Source of the DNA: a virus
Reading direction: 5' to 3' (one strand)
IMG/VR virus record: IMGVR_UViG_3300047548_000149
Span: 1-35,527 of that record
Length of the DNA: 35,527 nt
The notes beneath the pieces were generated by a model, which was not told the DNA's origin, did not search any database, and saw only the letters and a program-made list of their open reading frames with translations. Position numbers and translations under genes: made by a program. Below, one piece after another: positions 5,253 through 13,124 of this stretch; position 1 is the stretch's first letter, and each line of letters begins with the position of its first letter.

Positions 5253-7034
5253 CTATATCATTCCGATATTAATTAAGTAATCTTTCATGTTATCTGGCAT
5301 ATTCCTTTTAGGTGCATAGATAACATTATCTTCTTGCTCTCTTCTTTCATCTCTACCTAGCGAAGCATATGTATGAATTTCAACTTCACGCACTCCCATG
5401 TCTTTTGGAGTTCCAGAAATAGCATTGTATATTGCTCCACAAACAGCATCCGATAAGTCTTTAGAACCTTTTCTTGGATGGTCTACTTTATCTCTTACAA
5501 TTCTTAATTGAACAAGCTCGTCTCTTAGTAATTGAATGGCTGGACCAACAATTCTTTCTTCAGAAACTAACATTTTCATATCCTCGTAGTGCTTTTTTGC
5601 AACAGATAGGGTTTCAGTATTGATTCCGTAAGCTTTTAGCTCATTCATAATGTCAAACGAGTTCCATCTGTCAAAGGTTACTTTCTTAACTCTAAATCCA
5701 CGATTTCTAACATCTAGAATGTAGTTTTTAACATCTGTAAAGTTTACAGGATTATCTGCTGTTGGAGTCCACCAACGAACTACATCTACTACAACAATAG
5801 GAACTACAATATCTATATCATTTATTGTATGAGTTTTTACCCATTTCTCAACATGTGCTAGTGCTACTGCACAATGGTCATGCTTTTGGGCTAAGTCAAC
5901 ATGCATAAAGTATTGCTTATTGTCATCTGGTACAAACCACTCTGCAAACCTTCCACCGTCATCAAGTGCAATCTGTGTCTGGTTAAAGCAGACCTCAATC
6001 TTCTCCTTTGAAGGGAAAAAAGCATCTACTGCATCTGGTGGCATACACGCAAATCTAGATAGTGCATCTAGTCTATTTGTTAAGAACTGAATCTTAAAGT
6101 CTTCAATCTTTCTTGTTGGGTTTACTTCCCAGGTTGGTCTACGCAAAGCAAATACCTTTGGCACTGCATATGCATTAATATGGTCTTCTTCCCATTGAAT
6201 TGTAAATCTATTATTGGGGTCAAATGGGTCTCCCTCTTCATCAATCAGAAATTCGTGCTCTCTAATCATAACTTCTTTATCTGCAACTACAGCATTGTAT
6301 CTTGTTTGAATGTAGTCATTCTTATAGCGGGGAAATGAAAGAAGAATTACTTTACCAAAGTCTGGAAAACGAGAGTCTACTGATGCACGATACATATCAT
6401 AGATAGCTCCAGCAGTTTTTGCTTGGTCGTGACCTGTAGTATTTTCAGTAGCGAAACCAGAAATCTCGTCAAGGATGATTGCAATAACATTGTATCCCTC
6501 AAAAGCTTCTCTTTCTGAGTGACCAGAGTGACAGTTAATAGACTTATCAAACTTAATCATCTGTGCTTTAGGGTCATATTTTCCAGCAAACCAAGGGCTA
6601 TTTTCAATACGCTTTTTAAAGTTATCAAAGAAAACATTCTTTGCCTGTTCTGCGTTAATAGCAATATTAATGATATCAATTGAATCCCCTGGTGGCTTTC
6701 CATAATATCTTGCAGGGTCTCTTAGGCATAGCAAAAGATAAACCATATAGGAAACAGCAATAGTAGACATATAGTCTTTACCAGAACCTTTACCCAACTG
6801 AAGAATAACCTCGTTCATGGTCTGCTTCCATCTCTTAGAACCTTCTTCTTCTCCATAAAGATGAATTAAGGTTTCTTTTTTATAGATTTGTGACATTGCA
6901 CGAATAGATGTATATTGATATTCTGATAGTGGTGGTAGTCCAAGGTAATCTTTGCTAGTTACAAACTCTTCAATAGTTACTGGTCTTTCTTCAAAGTCCT
7001 CACCACCTAGCATGTCAATAATGTCATCAAACAT
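5253..7034 (-). CDS. terL: Terminase large subunit
   Basis: A 593-aa DNA-packaging motor. The N-terminal ATPase has a Walker A-type loop GKGSGKD at 81-87 and Walker B IAIILDE ending at D189-E190, followed by a coupling-like segment LLSFPRY. The C-terminal RNase H-like nuclease has HVDLAQKHDHCAVA (D380), KVTFDRWN (D455) and KDLSDAVCGAI (D526/D529). It pumps DNA into proheads and cuts concatemers. The gene overlaps the small subunit stop as TAATG. Unusually, the portal and capsid genes do not follow directly; the lysis/tRNA/fibre region comes next. Confidence 0.95.
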   Translation of the reverse strand: MFDDIIDMLGGEDFEERPVTIEEFVTSKDYLGLPPLSEYQYTSIRAMSQIYKKETLIHLYGEEEGSKRWKQTMNEVILQLGKGSGKDYMSTIAVSYMVYLLLCLRDPARYYGKPPGDSIDIINIAINAEQAKNVFFDNFKKRIENSPWFAGKYDPKAQMIKFDKSINCHSGHSEREAFEGYNVIAIILDEISGFATENTTGHDQAKTAGAIYDMYRASVDSRFPDFGKVILLSFPRYKNDYIQTRYNAVVADKEVMIREHEFLIDEEGDPFDPNNRFTIQWEEDHINAYAVPKVFALRRPTWEVNPTRKIEDFKIQFLTNRLDALSRFACMPPDAVDAFFPSKEKIEVCFNQTQIALDDGGRFAEWFVPDDNKQYFMHVDLAQKHDHCAVALAHVEKWVKTHTINDIDIVVPIVVVDVVRWWTPTADNPVNFTDVKNYILDVRNRGFRVKKVTFDRWNSFDIMNELKAYGINTETLSVAKKHYEDMKMLVSEERIVGPAIQLLRDELVQLRIVRDKVDHPRKGSKDLSDAVCGAIYNAISGTPKDMGVREVEIHTYASLGRDERREQEDNVIYAPKRNMPDNMKDYLINIGMI

Positions 7035-7549
7035 TAGAATGCCTCTGCTTTATCTGTTACTTCACTAAGTCTAGCCATAACCTTTGGCTTGCATGTATCG
7101 CACTGAGATACAACATCTTTGATAATATCTGCTAGAAGTTGCTGCTTTTCTTCTGTTGCAATAATCTTTTCAGCCATTTCGTTATTTTCAAGTACGCCAG
7201 CTTTTTGTAGCATATCAATTTGTTTTTGTTGAATATCGGCTACAAGTTTAACTGCAGCAGTACGCTGTGCTAAGTTTTGTGTGTTTGTTGCCTCTTGGAT
7301 AATGTCCCAAGCTTCTTTAATTAACATTGAATAATGAGCATCTGCACCACTCAATGCTTCTCTTGCTCGCATTTGAACTTGTCTATCAGACTGAACAACT
7401 CCACGCCATTCATTCAAATACTCAATTACATCTTTACGAGTAAAGCCAGTAATCTTTGCAATTTTTGTAGGGTCAGTATTTCCTTTAAGAAACTCATTAA
7501 CAACTCTGTTAATTCTTTCCCAATGGTCTGCTAATTCTAAATCAGACAT
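7034..7549 (-). CDS. terS: Probable terminase small subunit
   Basis: A 171-aa largely helical protein immediately before terL. Residues about 24-50 (NTDPTKIAKITGFTRKDVIEYLNEW) form a helix-turn-helix like those that recognise packaging sites. The following long helices (REALSGADAHYSMLIKEAWDII, AAVKLVADIQQKQIDMLQKAG) resemble the oligomerisation core of small terminases. Its position, HTH and TAATG coupling to terL support the call. The family is too divergent to be certain by eye. Confidence 0.8.
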   Translation of the reverse strand: MSDLELADHWERINRVVNEFLKGNTDPTKIAKITGFTRKDVIEYLNEWRGVVQSDRQVQMRAREALSGADAHYSMLIKEAWDIIQEATNTQNLAQRTAAVKLVADIQQKQIDMLQKAGVLENNEMAEKIIATEEKQQLLADIIKDVVSQCDTCKPKVMARLSEVTDKAEAF

Positions 7550-7820
7550 CTTTCTTTACACGCTTCTTTCTAACTTTTACCAAGCCTTTGAGTCTGTCAA
7601 TATAAAACGCTCTATATCCACCAGAGTTATAGCAGTCAACCCATGTGACATCTTTTTCTGTGTGGTAGACAACCCTTTGGAATATAAATACTCCTCTTTC
7701 TCCCTTAATCTTGATTTGCATTCCTGGGAGAATAGTATCTCTGCCATGCTGGTGTTGATAGCTTATATTCCAGAATGGGTTTTCTTCTTGAACACTTTTA
7801 TATTGTTTTCTTCTAGCCAT
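7542..7820 (-). CDS. Small conserved phage protein of unknown function
   Basis: A 92-aa basic protein with a central motif LPGMQIKIKGERGVFIFQRVV, then TWVDCYNSGGYRAFYIDRL and a Lys/Arg-rich tail (KVRKKRVKKD). Proteins with this pattern recur in actinobacteriophages next to terminase genes. The length and alternating hydrophobics suggest a small beta barrel, and the basic tail suggests nucleic-acid contact; both are inferences. Its ATG shares a base with the previous stop (TAATG) and its end overlaps terS by 8 bases. Confidence 0.75.
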   Translation of the reverse strand: MARRKQYKSVQEENPFWNISYQHQHGRDTILPGMQIKIKGERGVFIFQRVVYHTEKDVTWVDCYNSGGYRAFYIDRLKGLVKVRKKRVKKDV

Positions 7821-7996
7821 TATCCACCTGTACTATAAAATCCAGAACCCTTAAATTGAATTTGGGGGGTTGTAAAAGACCTAGACATTGTATATCCACA
7901 CTTTTCGCAAATAACAGCGTCATCTCTTTCATCTACAGACCTGGCTAGGTCTTTAGATATATCACACTCTATACATGTATACTGATAAGTAGGCAT
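7820..7996 (-). CDS. FmdB-type zinc ribbon protein (58 aa)
   Basis: A short gene read directly from the sequence. It begins MPTYQYTCIECDI and has a second pair in ICEKCGY, so C8-x2-C11 and C30-x2-C33 form a zinc ribbon. It ends QFKGSGFYSTGG, the hallmark C-terminus of the FmdB regulatory-protein family. In phages such proteins are common and their target is unknown. It lies between Nmad1 and the 92-aa basic protein, with TAATG at its end. The ATG is 6 bases after TATAAT; AGGA lies only 2 bases upstream of the ATG, too close for a normal Shine-Dalgarno, so a leaderless message is likely. Confidence 0.88.
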   Translation of the reverse strand: MPTYQYTCIECDISKDLARSVDERDDAVICEKCGYTMSRSFTTPQIQFKGSGFYSTGG

Positions 7997-8002
7997 AGTC
8001 CT

Positions 8003-8008
8003 ATTATA
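8003..8008 (-). promoter_or_regulatory. TATAAT box 6 bases before ATG 7996
   Basis: GGG-TATAAT-AGGACT-ATG, with the same geometry as at 4879, 18671 and 19157. It lies in the 14-base gap after the Nmad1 stop codon. No -35 hexamer is seen. Confidence 0.5.
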
Positions 8009-8010
8009 CC

Positions 8011-8355
8011 CTATCCTTGTAACTTTCGGTAGACCTTTTTTAGAATAAGATATCCAATTAGGTCGTCAATATCGTTATCTCCGTCATAGGATGTACCCCT
8101 CATTAACCTTGATAATTTGTCGTCAATACGGACATTTAACTGCTCTTCCGTATCTGACTTTGATAGAATTCTTAGTGGTTCTAGGGCTGAGTTTCCATAA
8201 GCCTTATTTTTACCAATTAAAAAGTCTTTAATTTCATCGCAAACTATTGCAATAACTTCTTGTGTCTCGTTCATAGGTTTATTCCTTAATTTGTTTGTCA
8301 TATATGGTTCGTAATATGTGTCAGAAATCCAGTCTCTGTGTATGTATTCTTTCAT
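8011..8355 (-). CDS. Nmad1 (DUF1599) nucleotide-modification-associated protein
   Basis: A 114-aa helical protein. The core CDEIKDFLIGKNKAYGNSAL, EPLRILSKSD and VRIDDKLSRLMRGTSYDGDND then DLIGYLI matches the Nmad1/DUF1599 family, which comparative genomics has linked to synthesis of modified bases in phage DNA; its biochemistry is not settled. ATG 8355 overlaps the glycosyltransferase stop by ATGA, with GAGGG upstream, so the two are translated together. The first 27 residues (before MNETQEV) are not part of the usual core, and an internal ATG is an alternative start. Together with the glycosyltransferase this hints at DNA hypermodification. Confidence 0.8.
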   Translation of the reverse strand: MKEYIHRDWISDTYYEPYMTNKLRNKPMNETQEVIAIVCDEIKDFLIGKNKAYGNSALEPLRILSKSDTEEQLNVRIDDKLSRLMRGTSYDGDNDIDDLIGYLILKKVYRKLQG

Positions 8356-9380
8356 TTCATTCCCTCTGCTATTTCCTTAAGTCTTGGAATTGCGTATTTT
8401 TCCAGTACATCTTCCCAATTCCATTCTTTATGTACCTTAATTGCTAAATTAGCACTTTCAATAAACTCTTTTTCTCTATTCTCATAAACTTCCCTCATGA
8501 GCTTTTTAATAGACTCTTTTTGTGGCTGATATATTGTTCCAAAATATGTATCCTTTAAGTATTGTGGCATGTTGCTTGGAACTGGAACAATATCACTATC
8601 TATTTTATGTTTGATTAGGTCTTTGTACTCAGCCCATTCCCAGCTAGAAATTACTGGCATTCCTGTACCCATACATTCTAATGGAATCATTCCAAATCCT
8701 TCACCCCATGAAGGATATACTAAACAGTGTGTATTGTGTAAGAGTTTTAAATAATCTGAAAAACTTAAAGAGTCTTTTATAACTTTAATATTCTTGTATA
8801 GTCTTTCTGGTGGCAGCATTTTCCCATTACCATCGTCAACAAGAACTGTGTGACCCTGCGGATATGCCTTGATAATAAGCATTACATCTTCTCGTTCACC
8901 AAACTCTTCAATAAAAGCCTCTACAGTTACCTGTCCACCTTTACGAATATAAGGCTCTCCAATATGAAGAAATGCAAAAACTCCATTGTCTTTTCTTTTT
9001 GCTGGAACAAATCTTCCACCGATTCCATGGGGAACAACACGAACTGGTTTATCTACTATTTTAGCAAATGCCTTAGCTGTCCAAGAAGATGTTGCCCAGA
9101 TTTCATCACCTTTATTCAAGCACCAAGCCCAATCTTTTGATATTTCCGTAGTCTCGTGAGCAGAATACAATATGTTATAACAATTAGCTAGCATAATATG
9201 ATGGTATGGAACTGCAAACGAAATATTGATGTCAGCCATGTGGTCTAGTCTAGACATCTCAAATCCAGACTGCTCTAGTGTTTCATATATCCTATGGCTT
9301 GCAGTAGAATATCCAGAATCACCAGCAGAGTAATCTGAATACATTGTCGAGCCTGTAAGATTTATTTTTATCTTTTCCAT
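8352..9380 (-). CDS. GT4-type glycosyltransferase
   Basis: A 342-aa GT-B fold enzyme. Its N-terminal acceptor half contains SGYSTASHRIYETL, SAHETTEI and VVPHGI (117-120). Its C-terminal donor half contains FLHIGEPYIRKGG (R146/K147 for the sugar-nucleotide phosphate) and EGFGMIPLE (the E-x7-E motif, E227 and E235). By family it transfers a sugar from a nucleotide sugar with retention. The substrate cannot be read. Its overlaps with an upstream HTH gene and the downstream Nmad1 gene suggest DNA-base or virion decoration rather than cell-wall work (inference). Confidence 0.88.
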   Translation of the reverse strand: MEKIKINLTGSTMYSDYSAGDSGYSTASHRIYETLEQSGFEMSRLDHMADINISFAVPYHHIMLANCYNILYSAHETTEISKDWAWCLNKGDEIWATSSWTAKAFAKIVDKPVRVVPHGIGGRFVPAKRKDNGVFAFLHIGEPYIRKGGQVTVEAFIEEFGEREDVMLIIKAYPQGHTVLVDDGNGKMLPPERLYKNIKVIKDSLSFSDYLKLLHNTHCLVYPSWGEGFGMIPLECMGTGMPVISSWEWAEYKDLIKHKIDSDIVPVPSNMPQYLKDTYFGTIYQPQKESIKKLMREVYENREKEFIESANLAIKVHKEWNWEDVLEKYAIPRLKEIAEGMK

Positions 9381-9529
9381 GTTCTCTGATTTCTAATAAG
9401 GTTATGCTTTTCAAGTGCTCTTTGTATGGTCATGTGGCTAACGCCAGCCTCTTCTGCCATCTCCTTGATACCTTTTCTTTCAACTACATATCTTTTATGC
9501 AGCCAAGTTTTTGATTCGTATAGTTTCAC
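9368..9529 (-). CDS. Small helix-turn-helix protein (53 aa)
   Basis: A short gene read directly from the sequence. It starts with GTG at 9529, sharing a base with the RuvC-like stop (TAGTG), and ends 11 bases inside the glycosyltransferase start. The protein begins VKLYESKTWLHKRYVVERKG and continues IKEMAEEAGVSHMTIQRALE, a clear helix-turn-helix (about residues 20-41), then KHNLIRNQRTWKR. Such mini-HTH proteins resemble the DNA-binding modules attached to phage HNH nucleases, but no nuclease domain is present. It may be a regulator of the neighbouring operon or a relic of a homing endonuclease. Confidence 0.85.
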   Translation of the reverse strand: MKLYESKTWLHKRYVVERKGIKEMAEEAGVSHMTIQRALEKHNLIRNQRTWKR

Positions 9530-10089
9530 TACTTTACTTTCTCTTTATATGCATAATAGGCAATTCCCATAGCATCCCCGATATCGTTATCATCGGTTTC
9601 TACACCAAACTTCTTAAAGAAATCCATAGTCTTTTGCTTACGAATTTCACGAATACGAGCCTTGATAAAAGCTTCGCCTTTGCCTGGATATTTTAACTTT
9701 ACTTCTTCTTTCATAGCTTTAGTAAAGTTGTTATTGCCTATATAAGACTGCCACTGAATAGGTGTCAGCGTTACTACTTGTGTTTTCTTATCTAAAAGAT
9801 TTGTTAATAAGGCACCAACAATCATTGCAATCTTTAGTCCAGCATCTGCAGATTTTACCATAATTGCCTGTTCTACCGCAATATAGTCTGGAGATGTAAT
9901 TTTTTTAATTGCTTTAGCTTTTGTTCCAGCATCCTTAATTTTCTCGTATATGGTTTCTCCATAAATAGGAAGCTTTCCAATATTAACAATCTTTCCATTA
10001 TCTATTAAGCAAAAAGCAACTGAAGCTGTTGATGCGTCAATTCCCAGAATTCTTTTTGCGTTTACCTTTTTCAATTCCGACAATGACAT
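9529..10089 (-). CDS. RuvC-like Holliday junction resolvase
   Basis: A 186-aa RNase H-fold nuclease. The acidic catalytic residues are visible: D18 in ILGIDAST, E73 in IAVEQA, and D169/D172 in DDNDIGDAMGIAYYA. The spacing and order match RuvC-type resolvases, which cut four-way junctions in the replicated DNA network before packaging. The N-terminal 13 residues overlap the end of the upstream zinc-finger gene by 53 bases. It is the second or third junction-cutting candidate in this window, after endonuclease VII. Confidence 0.88.
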   Translation of the reverse strand: MSLSELKKVNAKRILGIDASTASVAFCLIDNGKIVNIGKLPIYGETIYEKIKDAGTKAKAIKKITSPDYIAVEQAIMVKSADAGLKIAMIVGALLTNLLDKKTQVVTLTPIQWQSYIGNNNFTKAMKEEVKLKYPGKGEAFIKARIREIRKQKTMDFFKKFGVETDDNDIGDAMGIAYYAYKEKVK

Positions 10090-10354
10090 TTCTTATATCT
10101 CCAATCGCTTTTACTGTGTCATACTTTACTAACTCTGATTCACATTTTGCACATACTTCGTTAGCGTTATACTTGCTTAAAATGCTTTCGCACTTATCAC
10201 ATCTTCTTTCTTTACCAGAAAGTCTTTCTCTTTTTTGATAATATTTCTCCATTATCCTTTTATTAGTTGCAATACGGCAACATTGGTTGGAGCAATATTT
10301 TTGATTATGAGTTTTGAACTCAAAATCTTGTCCACATTCAGCACACTTTTTCAT
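10037..10354 (-). CDS. Double zinc-finger protein
   Basis: A 105-aa protein with two Cys4 sites: C4/C7 with C21/C25 (KKCAECGQD ... YCSNQCC), and C52/C55 with C68/C71 (CDKCES ... VCAKCES), separated by a basic helix (RIMEKYYQKRERL). The first resembles the zinc ribbon often found with phage HNH nucleases. No catalytic domain is present, so it is probably a DNA-binding accessory factor. It overlaps the Cas4-like gene by 4 bases and the RuvC-like gene by 53 bases, in a block of recombination genes. Function unknown. Confidence 0.78.
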   Translation of the reverse strand: MKKCAECGQDFEFKTHNQKYCSNQCCRIATNKRIMEKYYQKRERLSGKERRCDKCESILSKYNANEVCAKCESELVKYDTVKAIGDIRNVIVGIEKGKRKKNSGN

Positions 10355-11139
10355 AGCTTCCTTACCTGAAGTGGCTCAATTTTAGTACGACCATCTGGTG
10401 CTTCTTGACAAGCCTCAAAGATAGGGCAATACTTACACTGATAAGAACTCTTTGTATAGCCACGCTTTACATTCTTTTTATCAACCCACGCCTGACGGAC
10501 TTCACGCATCCAGTCAAAGATGTAGTCTGCGTACTCTTGATTATCTTCTGTCATAAGTACAGGGAATGTAGCAATCTCATGTGTATTCTTATTCTCATAA
10601 AGGAAGAAACCTTCTTGTGCTCCTGTACCCTTCATGTAAATAAGAATCTGCACAAGGTGAGAATCCGATGGTGTCTCTGTCATTTTACGAAGGTCATATT
10701 GCTCAGATTTAATAGTCTTAATCTCACCAATAATTTCTTCTCCGTCAACATCCATTACGACATCGATAAAGCCACGAACAGGTGGGTCAGAGAGCTTTAG
10801 TTCTCTTTCTACCTCTTTTACAGTTCCAACCTTTGTAACTCGTTTAAGAGCCTTTTGAATACGGTCATGGCTTGCCGTTCCGTTCTCCATTGCAGCCATA
10901 CCTTCGGCTGTAAATGAATCTTTAAACTCTACACCATTAAACGCAAATTGCCAGTATCTAGGACAGGTTCCAAATCCATATCCAACAGTAGATGGTGAAA
11001 ATGAATATTTAGTTTGAAAAGCATCTCTCTGCTTACCTTCTAGACTTGCAACCTTAAGCTCTTTCATTAGCTTTTTATGGTCTAACTTTGTTTCTCTCTT
11101 ACGATTCTTTAATGCATTAATATGATTAGTTGGTGACAC
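10351..11139 (-). CDS. Cas4-like PD-(D/E)XK exonuclease with Fe-S type cysteines
   Basis: A 262-aa nuclease. It has the PD-(D/E)XK core: GTASHDRIQKAL (H91), RGFIDVVMD (D126), GEIKTIK (E139, K141) and a downstream glutamine (HLVQILIYM, Q164). Four cysteines, C59 (GTCPRYW) and C235/C238/C244 (CKYCPIFEAC), match the iron-sulfur cluster of Cas4/AddB-type nucleases. It is a single-gene phage version, with no CRISPR array or cas1/cas2 in view, and probably resects DNA ends for RecA-dependent recombination. The start is GTG 11139 with GGAG 5 bases before it. Confidence 0.88.
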   Translation of the reverse strand: MSPTNHINALKNRKRETKLDHKKLMKELKVASLEGKQRDAFQTKYSFSPSTVGYGFGTCPRYWQFAFNGVEFKDSFTAEGMAAMENGTASHDRIQKALKRVTKVGTVKEVERELKLSDPPVRGFIDVVMDVDGEEIIGEIKTIKSEQYDLRKMTETPSDSHLVQILIYMKGTGAQEGFFLYENKNTHEIATFPVLMTEDNQEYADYIFDWMREVRQAWVDKKNVKRGYTKSSYQCKYCPIFEACQEAPDGRTKIEPLQVRKL

Positions 11140-11147
11140 AATTTCTC

Positions 11148-11474
11148 CTAATAAACTTTCGTAGTGTACTTCAATGCTCCTACAAGCTTATCTATTGTAT
11201 CAGACATTGTGTAATAAACATTCTTTTTGGTATGATTTACCGACCCACTTGGACCTTTTGCCACAGTAGTATACCAAGTCGCTAGAATTTGAAACTTAGC
11301 AGACATAGCCTGAAGTTTAGTAATTAGAGAGATTGCTTGCATGGCTGGTACATCTGGCTTCATTAAAAGCTTTACTACAATTGCCAATGCTTCATCTAAA
11401 TCCTCATCATTCATAAACTCATGAAGGTCATTAAATTCTGTAATTTTATTAATATAATCAAGACTCGTTTCCAT
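11148..11474 (-). CDS. Unknown helical protein between nuclease and recombination genes
   Basis: A 108-aa mostly helical protein (DLHEFMNDEDLDEALAIVVKLL, AMQAISLITKLQAMSAKFQIL, MSDTIDKLVGALKYTTKVY). I do not recognise a named family. Similar short genes are common beside the Cas4-like exonuclease in actinophages, so it may be a partner of that nuclease (inference). It starts 17 bases inside the upstream gene and ends 8 bases before the GTG of the nuclease, so coupling is likely. Confidence 0.75.
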   Translation of the reverse strand: METSLDYINKITEFNDLHEFMNDEDLDEALAIVVKLLMKPDVPAMQAISLITKLQAMSAKFQILATWYTTVAKGPSGSVNHTKKNVYYTMSDTIDKLVGALKYTTKVY

Positions 11475-11763
11475 TTGCTCTCCTCACTAAATCTTCTAGC
11501 ATAGCCCACTCAATTACTGCGAGCCTTGTCTTGTATTTGTCTCCTAGAACTACCATAAGTGCTGGAGACTTTTCTTTATCTGTTCTAAGGGCATCTGTTA
11601 CAATCTTTGCCCAGTTATCTTGTGAAATAGAATATGACTTTTCATACTCCTTGATATCAATTACAAACTCTTCCCAGCTGGCATCACCTTTTTGGTATTG
11701 ACCACGACCAGAGTTCTTGTGTGCTTTTGCACCAATCTTTTTTATTTCTCCACGCTCGCTCAT
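11458..11763 (-). CDS. Possible small PD-(D/E)XK nuclease or resolvase
   Basis: A 101-aa basic protein. The segment NSGRGQYQKGDASWEEFVIDIKEYEKSYS has a conserved-looking acidic pair, D27 and D36-I-K38, the spacing of a minimal PD-(D/E)XK core. NWAKIVTDAL and ALMVVLGDKYKTRLAVIEW supply the helix and strands expected after it. This is similar in layout to small phage Holliday junction nucleases, but the match is by pattern only. It overlaps the zinc-finger gene by 4 bases (ATGA) and lies within the recA operon. If not a nuclease, it is an unknown recombination accessory. Confidence 0.7.
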   Translation of the reverse strand: MSERGEIKKIGAKAHKNSGRGQYQKGDASWEEFVIDIKEYEKSYSISQDNWAKIVTDALRTDKEKSPALMVVLGDKYKTRLAVIEWAMLEDLVRRANGNES

Positions 11764-11948
11764 AGCTTAGCCTCCGAAGAATGGTTACTGGAACACTGCC
11801 AAACAATTTTTCTTTTTGCTTCATCTAGTCTAGCACTACGAACTGTCTCATTGCACTCTTGACAAATAAATGTTCCAGATACTGAAACAGAATCATCTAT
11901 CTCTATATCATTATTGTTTTTATTTAAAAACTCTTTTGGGTCTATCAT
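11760..11948 (-). CDS. Small putative zinc-binding protein
   Basis: A 62-aa acidic protein with C29-x2-C32 (FICQECNE) and C52-x3-H56 (CSSNH), a plausible zinc site of the ribbon type. The first 20 residues are Asn/Asp-rich and probably disordered. It is tightly coupled to recA upstream and to the possible nuclease downstream by 4-base overlaps at both ends, so it is certainly translated with them. Its function is unknown; an adaptor for RecA or the nuclease is conceivable. Confidence 0.75.
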   Translation of the reverse strand: MIDPKEFLNKNNNDIEIDDSVSVSGTFICQECNETVRSARLDEAKRKIVWQCSSNHSSEAKL

Positions 11949-12952
11949 ACTTTTTCGTACACCAAAGTCTTTAGCTGGTCAAATACTTCTTTGTTCTCAC
12001 GAACCATATCAACTACTTTTGCACGACCCTGAATACGCTCTCCAAGAACTGTATACCAAGCACCACCACGCTCAATGACTCCCATCATTTCAGCAGTGTC
12101 TACTAAGTCTGCAACCTCGTCTACTCCAACATGGTCTCCTTGAAAATAGAAGTCATACGAACCTGTAATGAACTGTGGACCAGTCTTGTTATAGTCAATT
12201 GTCCAGTTTACAGGACGACCAACCTTTTGCTCAATGAGTTTATCTCCAACAGCTACCTTATCCTTAATAGAGTTTGCTTCTGCTTCTGAAGACCAGAGCT
12301 TTACAATTGTGCTACTAAAGAATTTAACTGCCATACCTCCTGTTGGGATATGTGTTGCATGCATAGAGCCAAACTGATTACGCTGCTGAGAAATAAGAAC
12401 CAATAATGTATTCTTATTTGCATAGTTAAGCATCTTAACTGCGTGAGTCATGTCCTTAGCTTCTGCACCAATCTGTTTTGTATCTTGTAAATGCTTTAGC
12501 TCTTCTCCATCTTTTTCAAAATAGATAGCTGGCAGCAGTGCTGAAATAGAGTCAACTACAACTAGGTCAACACCTGCGTTCATAAGTTGCACACCAATAT
12601 CAACCATGTCATTGATAGTCTTTACTGGTGAATAAATAAGTTTGCTAGAGTCTACACCTAGCTTTTCTGCCCACTCTTGGGAATATGACTGCTCTGCGTC
12701 AATCCATGCACAGGTCTTTCCTTTTTTCTGTGCCTCTGCAATCATTTGCAAACAGAATGATGATTTACCTGCAGATTTATTTCCCCAGATAAGAACCTGT
12801 CGCCCATAGGCAAATCCACCTTTAAGTCCAACATTAAGACTAAGGCTTGGTGTTGCCTGTTTTTCGATTACGACTTCTGTTGCCGACTGAACTCTTTGTC
12901 TTGTTTTCGGGTCTAGTCTGGACAGAATGTCCTCTATAGTTATCTCGCTCAT
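11945..12952 (-). CDS. recA: RecA/UvsX-type recombinase
   Basis: A 335-aa RecA-family ATPase. Walker A GNKSAGKS is at 57-64, the catalytic Glu region DAEQSYSQEWAEKLG follows, Walker B is VDLVVVDSISALLP, and loop regions contain SQQRNQFGSM and PTGGMAVKFFSS (the L2/DNA-binding region, with the typical GG-x-A-x-K-F-F-S). It catalyses strand exchange, repairing and recombining replicating phage DNA with the neighbouring nucleases. Its first 113 bases overlap the end of the upstream gene in another frame. The Shine-Dalgarno-like GGAG is 13 bases before ATG 12952, somewhat distant. Confidence 0.93.
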   Translation of the reverse strand: MSEITIEDILSRLDPKTRQRVQSATEVVIEKQATPSLSLNVGLKGGFAYGRQVLIWGNKSAGKSSFCLQMIAEAQKKGKTCAWIDAEQSYSQEWAEKLGVDSSKLIYSPVKTINDMVDIGVQLMNAGVDLVVVDSISALLPAIYFEKDGEELKHLQDTKQIGAEAKDMTHAVKMLNYANKNTLLVLISQQRNQFGSMHATHIPTGGMAVKFFSSTIVKLWSSEAEANSIKDKVAVGDKLIEQKVGRPVNWTIDYNKTGPQFITGSYDFYFQGDHVGVDEVADLVDTAEMMGVIERGGAWYTVLGERIQGRAKVVDMVRENKEVFDQLKTLVYEKV

Positions 12953-13124
12953 AAAAATGATTCTCCAATATATCTGCTAGTTTTCTTATATCATCATTTC
13001 TCATTGATGAAAGTTTTTTAATTATTGAGAAGATTAAATCTTCATCGTGACTCTTGATTACCATTAGGTATTCTCCCTCAGAGCCTTCTAGGAAGTACCC
13101 TGAGATATTATCCTTTGACACCAT
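12840..13124 (-). CDS. Unknown 94-aa protein whose end overlaps recA by 113 bases
   Basis: The N-terminal 58 residues (KDNISGYFLEGSEGEYLMVI, DEDLIFSIIKKLSSMRNDDIRKLADILENHF) look like a folded alpha/beta domain. The remaining 36 residues are very basic (RPENKTKSSVGNRSRNRKTG) and are encoded in the recA start region in a different frame. Either the basic tail is real, giving an unusually long gene overlap, or an original stop near 12950 was lost. It overlaps MazG by 17 bases. No family recognised. Confidence 0.65.
   Translation of the reverse strand: MVSKDNISGYFLEGSEGEYLMVIKSHDEDLIFSIIKKLSSMRNDDIRKLADILENHFYERDNYRGHSVQTRPENKTKSSVGNRSRNRKTGNTKP

Noticed and set aside
5641-5660. TTGACA-like sequence inside terL
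   Set aside because: No -10 box at proper spacing and it lies in the middle of a certain coding region.
10351-11139. CRISPR-related locus
   Set aside because: The Cas4-like nuclease is alone. No repeats with spacers and no other cas genes occur in the window.
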